A stretch of DNA of 64,000 nt. It comes from Drosophila miranda. Lineage: Eukaryota > Arthropoda > Insecta > Diptera > Drosophilidae. Below, piece after piece: positions 35,794-45,990 of the stretch (position 1 is its first letter; every line of letters begins with the position of its first letter). The stretch is from contig NC_046675.1 in assembly GCF_003369915.1 (NCBI RefSeq), positions 24,366,001 to 24,430,000 on the forward strand. The letters are read 5' to 3'. The notes under the pieces are model-generated. The model saw only the letters and a program-made list of their open reading frames with translations. It did not search any database and was not told the origin of the DNA. Made by a program: the position numbers and the translations under genes.

Positions 35794-37300
35794 ACGGGCT
35801 TGCAGTGGTTTATTAACTTTTTATTTTGTTCAATGTCGCCTGTTGTCTGTCTGTCTGTATGTATTCAGTGCTGTTTTCGTTGGGCAATCGTGTCAATGAT
35901 CGTGACAGGATTGTGGATCCCCCGCGAGTGCAGCAGAATAAAAGCACACACACAGAACGAAAGCACACACATTTGTATGGGAGCGAGTTAGTCGGTGCAA
36001 TTGTCAGATGAAGAGAAGAATTGTAATTAATTTAAGTAACTAGAGTTTTATGTACGGTGAAATGATTTTTGTGAATGTGTGTGTTTTGTGTCGTTTGAAA
36101 GGCTGCGTGGCGCCCTTTTAAGAGTATTAACAATAACGAAAATGAAAACGAAGGAAAGCGAAACGAAATGAAATGAATATGTACCTCTCTACATATAACT
36201 ATGAATACTGTTGTAACTGCCTTGGTTCAGCTGCTTTAACCATTTGTTTTCAATCACCACCAACCACTAAACTGGAGTCAATGTCGTTTGTATTTTACCG
36301 TAGAGGAGACGGAGAATCTGATCTGTGCTAAACTCCGATACATATACCGCTATGCATGCAAGACTAGTTCTAATTACTCTAATTCCTTGAGCTCTGTTGT
36401 AAATGGTTTGTTTTAATGCGTTTTTAGCGTAGCCCGTCTTCTGATTCAAATTTTCTCACACATATACGCACGAACAGAATTCCATTAGTATTTTTCACTA
36501 GTAAAGAACAAACAAAACATATGAAACGAACGGCAAAGTAATTTTCGCACAAACGAGCCGGTTTGCTTGTCTATGCTGCCCAAACTAAATAAATTTATGT
36601 TCATTAAACACAATCAATTGTTGTGGTGCTATAACGCAAACATTTAATTCATATGAGTTGTTCTTAGAAAGCATTTCTTTCTACCTACCTTATTGACAGA
36701 TCAATCAGAGAGAAAACAAGCAGCCAATTAAATTTACATTATATAGTTTGCTTTAAGCTTTTTATACATACATTTAATATTTAATTTTTTTGTATTAATT
36801 TTTGCCATACAAAAAGGAACGAAATAAAACGATTGTGTGTACTATTTAAACAGAAAAATAGTTTTGTTTTTCTCTGCTTTTTAAACACTGAAATATATTT
36901 AAATGACAAACCTGCATATATTTGAATGAACCGGTATATACGTATGTGTCTACCACATCGTCTAGATATGGGCAATTTAAATGATCGAAAATTAATAATA
37001 AATCGAATGAAACAGATTCAAAGTTCAAATAATAATGAATAATAATTCAATGGTATACTTTACCAAAAATAAAAAATAAAAACGGAAACATTTTCCTCGC
37101 CGAAATGAGAAGTAAATCATATTTTATACAACAAAACGAATCAACCCAACCCCAAGTTTGGCTTGGGCAACAATAGTTTGAGTCGTGCTAACAGCCTTGA
37201 TCTTTAAAAAAAACTTTATTTTGTTCTGTTTTTAGTTTTTTAAAACGGCCAAAACGTTAACTGTCAACTGTTTTAATCCTTGTCGCTGACATTAAAAAAA
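35794..37300 (+). other. Ras85D 3' UTR and AT-rich intergenic DNA
   Basis: A canonical AATAAA at 36588-36593 would give a Ras85D 3' UTR of about 0.8 kb. The DNA beyond it is very AT-rich with no coding exon. Confidence 0.45.
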
Positions 37301-37338
37301 GTTAGATTTGGCGCGCACCACTCGTAACCAGTCGATAG

Positions 37339-37346
37339 TATCGATA
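37339..37346. promoter_or_regulatory. DRE (TATCGATA), distal rump upstream region
   Basis: Perfect TATCGATA, preceded by CGATAG. It lies about 1.2 kb upstream of the rump ATG and 1.5 kb after the Ras85D stop; which gene it serves, if any, is unclear. Confidence 0.4.
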
Positions 37347-37787
37347 ACCGAATTTGAATCGGGTAAGGACCTCTTTTACCCGATTGACAGCAATGAGTCC
37401 CATTCCATGCACACATACCCTGGGGGAAATGGATGTTATAGAATTGTGAATATGTTTGTTATCCCAGGCAAAACCAATTTATTTTCAATATATTTTAATA
37501 TTATTCAATATTATTTAATATTATTTTCAATATTACAACGATATTTTAAAGCTTATTGTCTTCTTGTAGGGACCAAGAATAGGTATCAGGATCGAGATAT
37601 ATATATACAAAACACTCATCATATACATGAATATGTCTAAAAAAGGTCAATTTGAGAAGAGGTCTTTATTAGTTACGTTTTATCTTCATATCAATATATA
37701 CACCTTCATATACAATTAACAAAATAGGGTATATAAAGGCCTATACTACGGCTTACACGCAATATAGCGACTCTTTTTTTGTTGATC

Positions 37788-38048
37788 TTTTTCGTTTAAA
37801 CCTTTTTTTACAATAAATACAATAAAAGCAAGGATTAAAAACTATCCAATCTTGAAGAAAATTTATTCATCAACGGCCTAAAGTTATGTGGGCATGGCTA
37901 AATGTTCTATATAGCTAGTAATATTCGACGGAATATCAAAAACGAGGAATATGTGTAATAGGACTTGAGTTGGTCAGTATATTAACGGTATAATTTTAAA
38001 ATGTGACGGTATATTTTGGTATTTGTCTGAGGGTCGGACCGTATATTT
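37788..38048 (+). repeat. Promoter-linked dispersed repeat, copy A (upstream of rump)
   Basis: This matches copy C (55190-55452) at roughly 90% over its right 170 nt. It includes AATATTCGACGGAATATCAA, CGAGGAATATGTGTAATA, TGACGGTATATTTTGG and TGAGGGTCGGACCGTATATT, with a looser match further left. It ends directly at the DRE at 38049. The right part is built of GGTATATTTT-type elements, which resemble Drosophila core-promoter Motif 6. Confidence 0.8.
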
Positions 38049-38073
38049 TATCGATAAGTCCGCGGTCACACTG
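38049..38073 (+). promoter_or_regulatory. DRE plus Motif 1 (M1BP-type) core-promoter elements of rump
   Basis: TATCGATA at 38049-38056 is followed 6 nt later by CGGTCACACTG at 38063-38073, a perfect match to Drosophila core-promoter Motif 1. The pair is typical of TATA-less housekeeping promoters with dispersed initiation. They lie about 480 nt upstream of the rump ATG. Confidence 0.7.
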
Positions 38074-38320
38074 CTAGCGCCATTTTTGAAAAACCCCAGG
38101 AAAGTGTGCGTTTGAAGTCGTTGAACTGTTTAAATATAGGGGGCTTAAGTGGGCTAAGTTCGGTTTTTCATCGCTATATTTACGATATATGCTGACACGA
38201 TACCGATATACATCGGTATTCTTGATTGATAGTTCCGTGGCCATATCACAATGTGATAATCACATCACTAGCGCCACTTTTTGCAAAAAGAACTCCAGGA
38301 AAGTGTGCGTTTATTGATAA
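38064..38320 (+). repeat. Duplicated promoter block upstream of rump
   Basis: The segment at about 38066-38113 (CACACTGCTAGCGCCA ... CCAGGAAAGTGTGCGTTT) recurs at about 38264-38312 (CACATCACTAGCGCCA ... CCAGGAAAGTGTGCGTTT). The spacing is about 200 nt. Between the copies lies an inverted relative of the mRpL47 promoter block (38140-38222). The copies could represent two alternative transcription start regions. Confidence 0.7.
38140..38222 (-). promoter_or_regulatory. Inverted copy of the mRpL47 promoter block
   Basis: Read on the minus strand, it has ATATCGGTATCGTGTCAGC and then, after about 35 nt, the 22-nt segment beginning GAACTTAGCCC. The same two parts occur in the same order at 31393-31446 before mRpL47. 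The 22-nt parts differ at one position. Confidence 0.55.
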
Positions 38321-38552
38321 ATTGTTGGCCTTCGATATAGCCAAATACTTGATTTAATAGCTTGGACAAAGGAAGCAGCGTTTTGTTCGTGTTCCTGCAG
38401 AAAAATCATCAAAAAGGTAAATTATGTAAACAATATGCAAAGCAAATCCAATGGAGTCGGTCGCCATTTTGTTTTTCCTGACGCCGCTGCAGAAAAAATG
38501 TTCTGTACATGACGAAAAGTAAATGGTTTGTTAAATTTGCAGTCCAACAACC

Positions 38553-41500
38553 ATGAATATGGATGCGAACAATGCAGTGGAGAATCGGGAGAAGGAGCGC
38601 GACCGTCGCGGCCGTGGCGCCCGAGGATCTCGGTTCTCTGATGCCGATGGAAATGGAAATGGAAATGCCGGTGGCGGTGGCGGTGGCAATATTGGCGGCG
38701 GGGGTGGAGGTGGTGGCGGCAACAATGTCCGAGACAGAAGCCGCGAACGGCGCAATTGCCGAGTCTACATCTCGAACATTCCCTACGACTATCGGTGGCA
38801 AGACCTGAAAGATCTGTTCCGACGCATCGTCGGCTCCATTGAGTACGTGCAGCTGTTCCACGACGAGAGCGGCAAGGCACGCGGCTGTGGCATTGTCGAG
38901 TTCAAAGACCCCGAAAACGTGCAAAAAGCCATGGAAAAGATGAATCGATATGAGGTCAACGGCCGTGAGTTAGTCGTCAAGGAGGATCATGGCGAGCAGC
39001 GCGATCAATACGGAAGGATTGTCCGTGATGGCGCCGGCGGTGGCGGTGGAAATGTCGGCGGCGGCGGAGGAGGTGGCAACAACGGCGGTGGCAACAACGG
39101 CGGTGGCGGAGGAGGCGGCGGCAGTGGTCGCGACCACATGGACGACCGGGACCGCGGCGGCTTCTCCAGACGCGACGATGACAGATTGTGAGTACTTTAT
39201 GTGTTCGTCTATCTCTATTGTTTTTCTCGATGTTCTAAGCAGGAAAGCAAGGTTCGTAGCACGCAAAAAGTATTGAATCCTTACACACTTCTCAATCGGC
39301 AGTCGTTTCTATGAAGGCAAATCAATCGAATCGTATCAATCTGCAGAAGCGGTTTTTGTATCCACCCACGAGTACGAGTACACGGATACTTCGCATACTT
39401 GTCGAGCGTAGGCTCTAGGAAGAACTCTTATCATCATTTATTTATCTGCCATACAATTCCAAAAACTGTACACTAGGATCTTTAAAATACCAAATACTCT
39501 TAAAATACCTGCCACGAATTGAAAAACTTATCATTAAAAGGATTTTCGGATTTGTCCAGCGTAGGTTGTAGGCTCTTTTACTTACCATAAACGTACGAGT
39601 ATCTGCTATGAATATTCCATTCCCATATTTTTGTCCAGCTTAGGCTATAGAATATATTACCTACTGTTGAGAGGATTCCGAACTGTAAAACGTATGTCAT
39701 AGGGTTCCATGAACAGTTGTACATTTAAAGGATTTGTGTCGGATATCTGTCGAGCGTAGGCTGGTAGATCTTTTACCTTTCGTTATTGCAGCAGTTCCGC
39801 AGGGAATTATTTTTCTATTTCCAGTCGAAGTAAGAGTACAGATAGTCTTCTATTGCAAGAGCTACCGTATAATCATATTCATATGTAGACTAGGATGATG
39901 GCAAGTCAATCGCAATCGCATTTTTGCGCGTGAAAAGAGAAGTTAATTTTCCAGTAGAAGAACTTTTATATTATGAATGGGCTACTACCAGAGACTTTAA
40001 TCAAATAGGATCTGCAGTTGATTTTGTATTTGTCCTATATTGCTATGGGTTTTGAAGTAGCATAACTTTTTGATCGAGAATTTATTTCCGGCTCGCACTA
40101 CTGTGAAGAAAGATCAGAAAGGCACTTTCTAATATATGCTACCTATGGAACATGGTCTCGTCTCGGCATGTAAATATTCTGTTAGGTAGTGTGGGACGGA
40201 GGAGGAAGGAAATAAACGTTTAAGGAGGAGACTGCGACTGCGACTCCGACTCGTTTTGTCATCGGTATCGGAATCAAAATCTTCTCAGCTGAAATTGTAT
40301 TTCGAAGATAGACAACATTTACATCAGTGCATAATTATTTTCCATCATTTGCAAAGCTGCTATTATATCAACTAAGGAATTGTGTGTGATGCGGTGCGAT
40401 GTTTGATAGAAGAATGGGAAGGAAGGTAACAAACAACTTTTAGACGTCTGCAATCGTGCCGGCTTTCTTGGCATCTCTCTCATTCTGTCGTAGCTGAAGC
40501 TTATCCTTGCTATCCTTTTGTTATTTTTCTCTCTGGATCTTTGGCTTCTTTTTCTAGATCTGGGCGTAATAATTTTAACATGATGTCAAATGATTATAAT
40601 AATTCGTCGAATTACAATTTGTATGGGCTTTCTGCTTCGTTTTTGGAGAGTCTGGGCATAAGTGGACCTTTGCATAATAAGGTTTTTGTTGCTAATGTGA
40701 GTATATAGTAATTTTAATTTCCAATAATTCCAATATGTATTCTGTATTCGACCTGTACCCGAACCGAACCGCACGGCAAAAGATGTGCGGAGTGTGCTCT
40801 GCTGTGCATATGGAAGTTTCTTATGGGGTCTCGTCTGTTTCGTATTTATAACCCACCCAAACATAGGCCATATTTTTGGGGCTCTGTTTATTTTTCCTGC
40901 CCCTCGTACTGCTGATATTTAAACTGAAGAATAACTGAAGACTGCAACCCTTTAATCCCTTTAGTTTTGATCACGAGCATCCCCCGAATGCGGGTTTGGA
41001 AATGATTTACTTTCTAAACTGCCCAAGAAATAGTTGTTCTGGATCATGTTTGCGCATAGAGTATTGGATAAAACATAGATTATTGGACAATGTCTAATAA
41101 TATAAGGAGCTTCATTCGTACTTTGGTGTCTAAAAAAATTCAATTAAAAAAAATAAGAGAGTAATTTCGAGATTCTCCTTACCCTCCAAAAGAGCAACGG
41201 CATTGCTGTCTCCAACAAATTTCGTGTTTCCAAATCAACATTTAAAGATTTGTTTTAAAATTATTGGGCTTTTCAAACAACCTCTGTCCTCTGTCATTAT
41301 TCTATAGACAGAAAGGTAATGGTGTGTCCTTCGCGTGTCCTATTTCCTATTCCGTCATTTTGTTCATCAAATGGGTTATAAATATGAAGCAGTTGCGGTT
41401 CGTACGGCAGTTCAAACGTCGACTTCTTCGTCTTGGGCTATCGACTATTTTGCTTCCAGTCAACTGGAATCAAGGCTGGAATGATTCAGTGTGTCCCTGG

Positions 41501-42937
41501 TCCTGATCCTGCTCCTGCTCCTGATATTGTTATCTTTTCGCAGCAAAGCTTCTGGTCTTCAAGGTCGGCTTTTGATACGATTTCAGGGGCCGAGATACAT
41601 GTATATGTAGATTGCACGTGACTAATTCGTTTCAAACACTCTCTTCAGCTGGACTACAAGGTGGATAACAAGAAGCTCAAGCAGGTGTTCAAGCTGGCCG
41701 GCAAAGTGCAGACCGTGGATCTGTCCCTGGACAAGGAGGGCAATAGTCGCGGCTTTGCTGTGATCGAATACGATCATCCCGTGGAGGCAGTGCAGGCCAT
41801 TTCCATGCTGGATCGTCAGATGCTCTTCGATAGACGCATGACCGTTCGTCTGGATCGTATTCCGGACAAGGGTGAGGGTGTCAAACTGCCCGAGGGACTG
41901 GGCGGTGTGGGCATTGGCCTAGGTCCGAACGGTGAGCCACTGAAGGACGTGGCCCACAATCTGCCCAACGGCGGAAACCAAGGCCAGGGCCAGCTGTTGG
42001 GAAATGTTCAGCAAGGCGGACAGCTGGGCTCTGTGGCTGCTGGCCAGGGAGGCGGTGGCGTTAGCAATGCCAGCAATCTTCTGGGTAGCCTGACGGGAGT
42101 GATGTTCGGCAACAATGCCTCGTCCATCCAGCCCACCCCTGTGGCCCCAGTGCAGAAGCCCAATCTGGGCAACAACTCGGGCGCCGGCGGGCTGAACTTG
42201 AACAATCTGAACCCCAGCCTTCTGGCCGCTGTGGTCGGCAATCTGGGAAACCAAGGTGGCAGCCTATCCAATCCTCTGCTCACTTCATCCCTCAACAACT
42301 TGGGCCTCAGCCTGGGCAACTCTGGCGGCAATGATGATCCCATTTCTTCGGGCATCGTGGGTCTTTCCAATAACTATAGTAGCGGCGGCAGTGGAGGTGG
42401 CAATAACTACAGCTCTGGCGGAAACAATCCCTACAGTGGCGGCGGAGTTACCGGCGGGAACGTTGGATATAATGCTTACAGCAGCTCTGGGGGTGTTGGC
42501 GGCGGCAATGGAGGAGGCGGCTTGGGCAACCAGCAGGACGGCAACGACTACAATTCTGGCAACAATCTGGACATTTTTGGCGGCGGTAGCAATGTGGGCA
42601 ATGCCAATTCTGGTGCTGGCAACGCAGGGGCTGGCTCTCGCAAATCGGATACGATTATCATTAAGAATGTGCCCATGAGCTGCACCTGGCAGACGCTGCG
42701 CGACAAGTTCCGTGAGATTGGGGATGTCAAGTTTGCCGAAATACGTGGAAATGATGTGGGTGTTGTGCGATTTTTCAAAGAGCGCGATGCCGAGTTGGCT
42801 ATAGGTAAGTCTTTTGCAATTATGGACTGAAAGTGCAGGTGAACTAATTGTGGTTTCTTCTACCCTGTTCCCCCTTTGCAGCGCTCATGGATGGCTCTCG
42901 TCTAGATGGTCGCAACATTAAAGTAACGTACTTTTAA
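38553..42937 (+). CDS. rump: Rumpelstiltskin, hnRNP M-type RNA-binding protein with three RRMs
   Basis: Four exons (38553-39187, 40558-40696, 41649-42804, 42882-42937) join in frame to give 661 residues. RRM1 is near residues 67-145 (CRVYISNIPYDY, GCGIVEFKD). RRM2 is near 253-335, split across exons 2 and 3 (NKVFVAN|LDYKVDNKKL, GFAVIEYD). A long Gly/Asn/Ser-rich region follows. RRM3 closes the protein at about 591-661 (TIIIKNVPMSCTWQTLRDKF, VGVVRFF). In D. melanogaster this protein binds the nanos 3' UTR and helps localise nanos and oskar mRNAs at the oocyte posterior; as an hnRNP it is chiefly nuclear. Exon 2 is AT-rich and Asn/Ser-rich, unlike the GC-rich exons around it. The 5'-UTR intron is 38417-38542. 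An AATAAA for the 3' end is at 43279-43284. Confidence 0.94.
39400..39785 (+). repeat. Four degenerate tandem-like repeats in rump intron 1
   Basis: A GTCGAGCGTAGGCTcta-type core is seen at about 39401, 39554, 39633 and 39749 (variants TGTCCAGCGTAGGTTGTAGG, TGTCCAGCTTAGGCTATAG, TGTCGAGCGTAGGCTGGTAG). Three of the copies are followed by TTTTACYTAC- or TTTTACCTTT-like sequence. They appear to be worn units of a minisatellite. Confidence 0.55.
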
Positions 42938-43884
42938 GTTAGCGGTTTAAGTTTAAAGTGTATTTACTCTGTAATAGTTAAGCGAAAAAACATGAAAATG
43001 AACCACAGCCGCCGAGCGCCGCATTGTTTGATGACCAATGAACGGACTTTCTTTATTCCACAAGCAATACAGCCATGCAGCCATACAGGCATATGTATGT
43101 GAGGCACAGACACAGAAGATTTCATCCCATATACATTTTATTCTCGTATAACTTTTATATATATATAAATTCATATTATTATGTACTCTAATATTAAAAT
43201 AACTGACGTTCCAAAACCACAGCCCACAAATCCGAAGACGCAATTCTAATGTTATTTCTAAGCGATTGAATTACAGCCAATAAAACAATGTAAAATCCCA
43301 TTGTTAAACATTGTTCACGTTCAAGTTAACAATTTGTGGAGTACGAATGTTAGTTGAAATGTTTTATTATACTCAAGGAAGTAAGGATTGGATTGTACAA
43401 GTTATTGATCTCGGAGCCTTTTAGATATTTAAGCCCTCGTCTGCAGGCATGGCTCCGTCTCTCTCAACGAGGCCTTAAGGGCAGTAAAGGCATGGTTTCC
43501 ATGACACTGCCACTGCTCTTTCACCCACCGCTCGGTAAGTACAGTTCACACCCGGAAAAAAACAAAAAATAATCCCACCATCGTAGTCGCTCCCCAGATA
43601 TAGAACATCTCAGATTCTCTACGTCTATAGCACTATTGATCATGTCCGTCTGAACTCTCTTAAAGCAGTAAAATACATTTGTATAGTCGCATAACAACAT
43701 TGGGTTTGCGGTGGGGTGACATTTTGTGGAATAGTAATGTTGAAATGTTATCTTTTTATTTATAATGGTTTCTTAATCTCTACAAGCATGAGTGACTTGA
43801 ATGGTCATACTATAAGACTGTCTACAGGGTTTCGGTCCATGAGGATTCCATCGCTTGTGTAAATGGGAAAGGTATACGATGTTC
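42938..43884. other. rump / SARNP convergent 3' region
   Basis: This contains the rump 3' UTR with AATAAA at 43279-43284. The SARNP 3' UTR is on the other strand, with a minus-strand AATAAA at 43755-43760. No coding exon is seen. Confidence 0.5.
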
Positions 43885-44890
43885 CTACTTTGTGGGAGCG
43901 GCTGCCGGCGCAGTCTTGAAACGTTCCAAGCGTGCGCGCGCCTTCTCAGAGTAAATGGCCTTTGACTCTGGCGTAGCAGCAGCAGTAGCTGGAGTCCAAG
44001 AAGCCTCAACTGCTGTGCCAAAACGCTCCTTGCGCTTCAGCAGGCGCTCGTCGGCCAGTGTCTTTGTGGTCTTCTCGGGAACCACACAGCCAAAGCGTTC
44101 GGCGCGACGCTTAAGAGCTTCCTTTTGCTTTTCGTCCGTTTCCTTGTTTCCTTTATTAGCCAAAATTGATGCGCTCGAGGACTTGTTAATTTCAGTAGCA
44201 ATAGACGCAGTTGCGATAGTGGGGGTGATGCCGAATTTCTTGGCCCGGAGGTTCAAACGTTCTTCTGCGGTTAGTTCAGTGAGCTTCTTGTCCGCGGACT
44301 TTTCGCCTTCCTTGCTTCCTCCAACTAAAATGGGGATGCGTTTGGTTTTGGTTGGAGTTTCCTCTGGCGCATCCTTATTAGCTGTGGGAGACCCGTTCTC
44401 CTTGGATGCAATGGTGGGCGTCGTTTTACAGCCTTCTGTGGTCGATAACAGCTGAGAGTTATTTCTTTTGAGCACAATCTTTTTGGCAGGCAGGGCTGCT
44501 GTTGCAATCGTTTCCTCGTTGAGGGCGCTGTGTCCATCCAACAGCAAGTCGGGTACTATTGCAGCTGTCGGCGTGCCCACCGGGCTCTTGAGTAGCTCAT
44601 CGTCATCGTGCTCGTCCCCCAGCAGCTTGTCCTCATCATCGTCGGCCAGGGAAACGTCATCATCGTCTATGGCATCTGCTACGGCGCTGTCGTCAAGCGA
44701 GATATCACCCTCCAACAGGGCCGTCTGCAAGCGATCCTGCAATTCATTTTTGTTTCCATTAACAGGCAGCCCACGCATTTTCAGCTCGCGCTTCAAATCA
44801 GCAACCTTAGGGACGCAAGCAATTAGTTGCATTTTTTTATGGCTTAGCTGGTCAACTCACCTTCATTTTGGTAACGTCGCTTTCCGGCAT
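43885..44890 (-). CDS. SARNP/CIP29/Tho1-like SAP-domain mRNP protein (CG8149 orthologue)
   Basis: Two exons, 44890-44861 (MPESDVTKMK) and 44805-43885, give 316 residues. The intron falls inside the SAP domain (about 10-45: VADLKRELKMRGLPVNGNKN), which binds nucleic acid. An acidic stretch follows (DDDDVSLADDDEDKLLGDEHD). The C-terminal third has repeated basic motifs ending in (K/R)FG: LRAKKFG, RRAERFG and KRKERFG, then a partial ARLERF. Such repeats in SARNP/Tho1 proteins bind the helicase UAP56/DDX39B and link it to mRNA export, so this is probably a nuclear TREX-linked mRNP protein. The promoter side has a DRE-like TATCGATG at 44954-44961, and repeat copy B is about 0.9 kb upstream. Confidence 0.88.
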
Positions 44891-45368
44891 TTTTCGCTGT
44901 TTTTTGCTATTGACAAATGTGAACTAGAGAACTAGCGATGGCACTATCGGCACTATCGATGGTGCCAACTGTCGATTCATGTTCAAATCGTCTCTGATAA
45001 GAGGACTCGCCTTAAGGAACAAAATATTAATATGTTCCTTTTCTTAAACGAGGTGGAACGTTGTGAGTTGCTGCGGACTAAGTCAGTATGGCTCTCCTCC
45101 GGCAGACGCCGCTAATATTGAACCACACGACAAAGAGTGCGTGCGAGAGAGACAGAAAATCAGTCTGAGCGTGACGTCGGGCGCTGCGTAGCCACTGAAA
45201 ATTGATTTCTTGCTTTTGGCTACAAAAATGATCCGATCTGATCCAGATTCAGCAATCTGATAGATATGGTCATTATCTATGATTCTGCGTTTTTAGTTTT
45301 CTCGAATGTGCAATATTGTGGATGCAACAGATTTTCGTCTTTTGTGGGGGCGGAAGGGGGTGGGGCGA

Positions 45369-45622
45369 AATTCTGAGATATACGTTTTATAGTGAGATCT
45401 AACAGAAGTGCGGATACCAAATTTGGTTACTCTAGCCTTACTCGGACGGACGGACGGACAGACGGACAGACAGACAGGGCTCAATCGACTCGGCTATTGA
45501 TGCTGATCAAGAATATATATACTTTATGGGGTCGGAAACGATTCCTTCTGGACGTTACACACATCCACTTTTACCACAAATCTAATATACCCCAATACTC
45601 ATTTTGAGTATCGGGTATAATA
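45369..45622 (+). repeat. Dispersed Drosophila repeat with GACGGACA tract
   Basis: The order is AAATTCTGAGATATACG, a GGAC/GACA tetranucleotide tract at about 45443-45477, CTCGGCTATTGATGCTGATC, ACTTTATGGGGTCGGAAACG, and an end in GAGTATCGGGTATAA. This is a sequence type I recognise as common in fly introns and intergenic DNA. A diverged copy is at 26265-26405. Family not assigned. Confidence 0.7.
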
Positions 45623-45747
45623 AGAATTTCTGGCTTATAAAGAAGTAATATTGCTTAAAACAAATAATTAAATTTAAAAAAAATTCTGTAACTCAGCTCG
45701 AAAACTATCTATAGACTATCGATGTTTTTATAAAAACTATCGTTCAT

Positions 45748-45755
45748 TATCGATA
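45748..45755. promoter_or_regulatory. DRE (TATCGATA) beside repeat copy B
   Basis: Perfect TATCGATA located 20 nt from the promoter-proximal end of repeat copy B, about 0.86 kb upstream of the SARNP-like gene. Copy A has the same neighbour. Confidence 0.5.
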
Positions 45756-45775
45756 GTGCCAACCGAAATAAGACG

Positions 45776-45990
45776 CTATATTTTTAAAATATACCGACTA
45801 AAATATACTGACTAAATCAAGTTATATTTTACATATTCCTCGTTTTTAATATTCCGTGGAATAAAATAGCTAGATAAAATATTTTGCCATGCCCAAATAA
45901 TTTTATCCGAGCAATGAATTAATTTTTTACTTAACTGGCTTATTGTAAACACTTGCTTTTATTGGATTGATAAAATTAACAAAATATACC
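45776..45990 (-). repeat. Promoter-linked dispersed repeat, copy B (upstream of the SARNP gene)
   Basis: Reverse complement of copies A and C, more diverged. On the minus strand it shows CAATAAAAGCAAGTGTTTAC, CCAGTTAAGTAAAAAATT, TTTGGGCATGGC, CACGGAATATTAAAAACG, AGGAATATGTAAAATA and GTCGGTATATTTTTAAAATA. The inverted orientation faces the minus-strand SARNP gene, so it points toward its gene as the other copies do. Confidence 0.75.

Larger units (their letters stand above)
37300..38552 (+). other. rump upstream region: repeat copy, DREs, duplicated promoter block, 5' UTR
   Basis: This holds an AT-rich TATT-type stretch (37490-37545), repeat copy A (37788-38048), two DREs, a Motif 1 site, a duplicated promoter block, and the rump leader. 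The rump 5'-UTR intron is 38417-38542 (AAAAAG|GTAAAT to TTGCAG). No other coding exon is seen. Confidence 0.55.
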
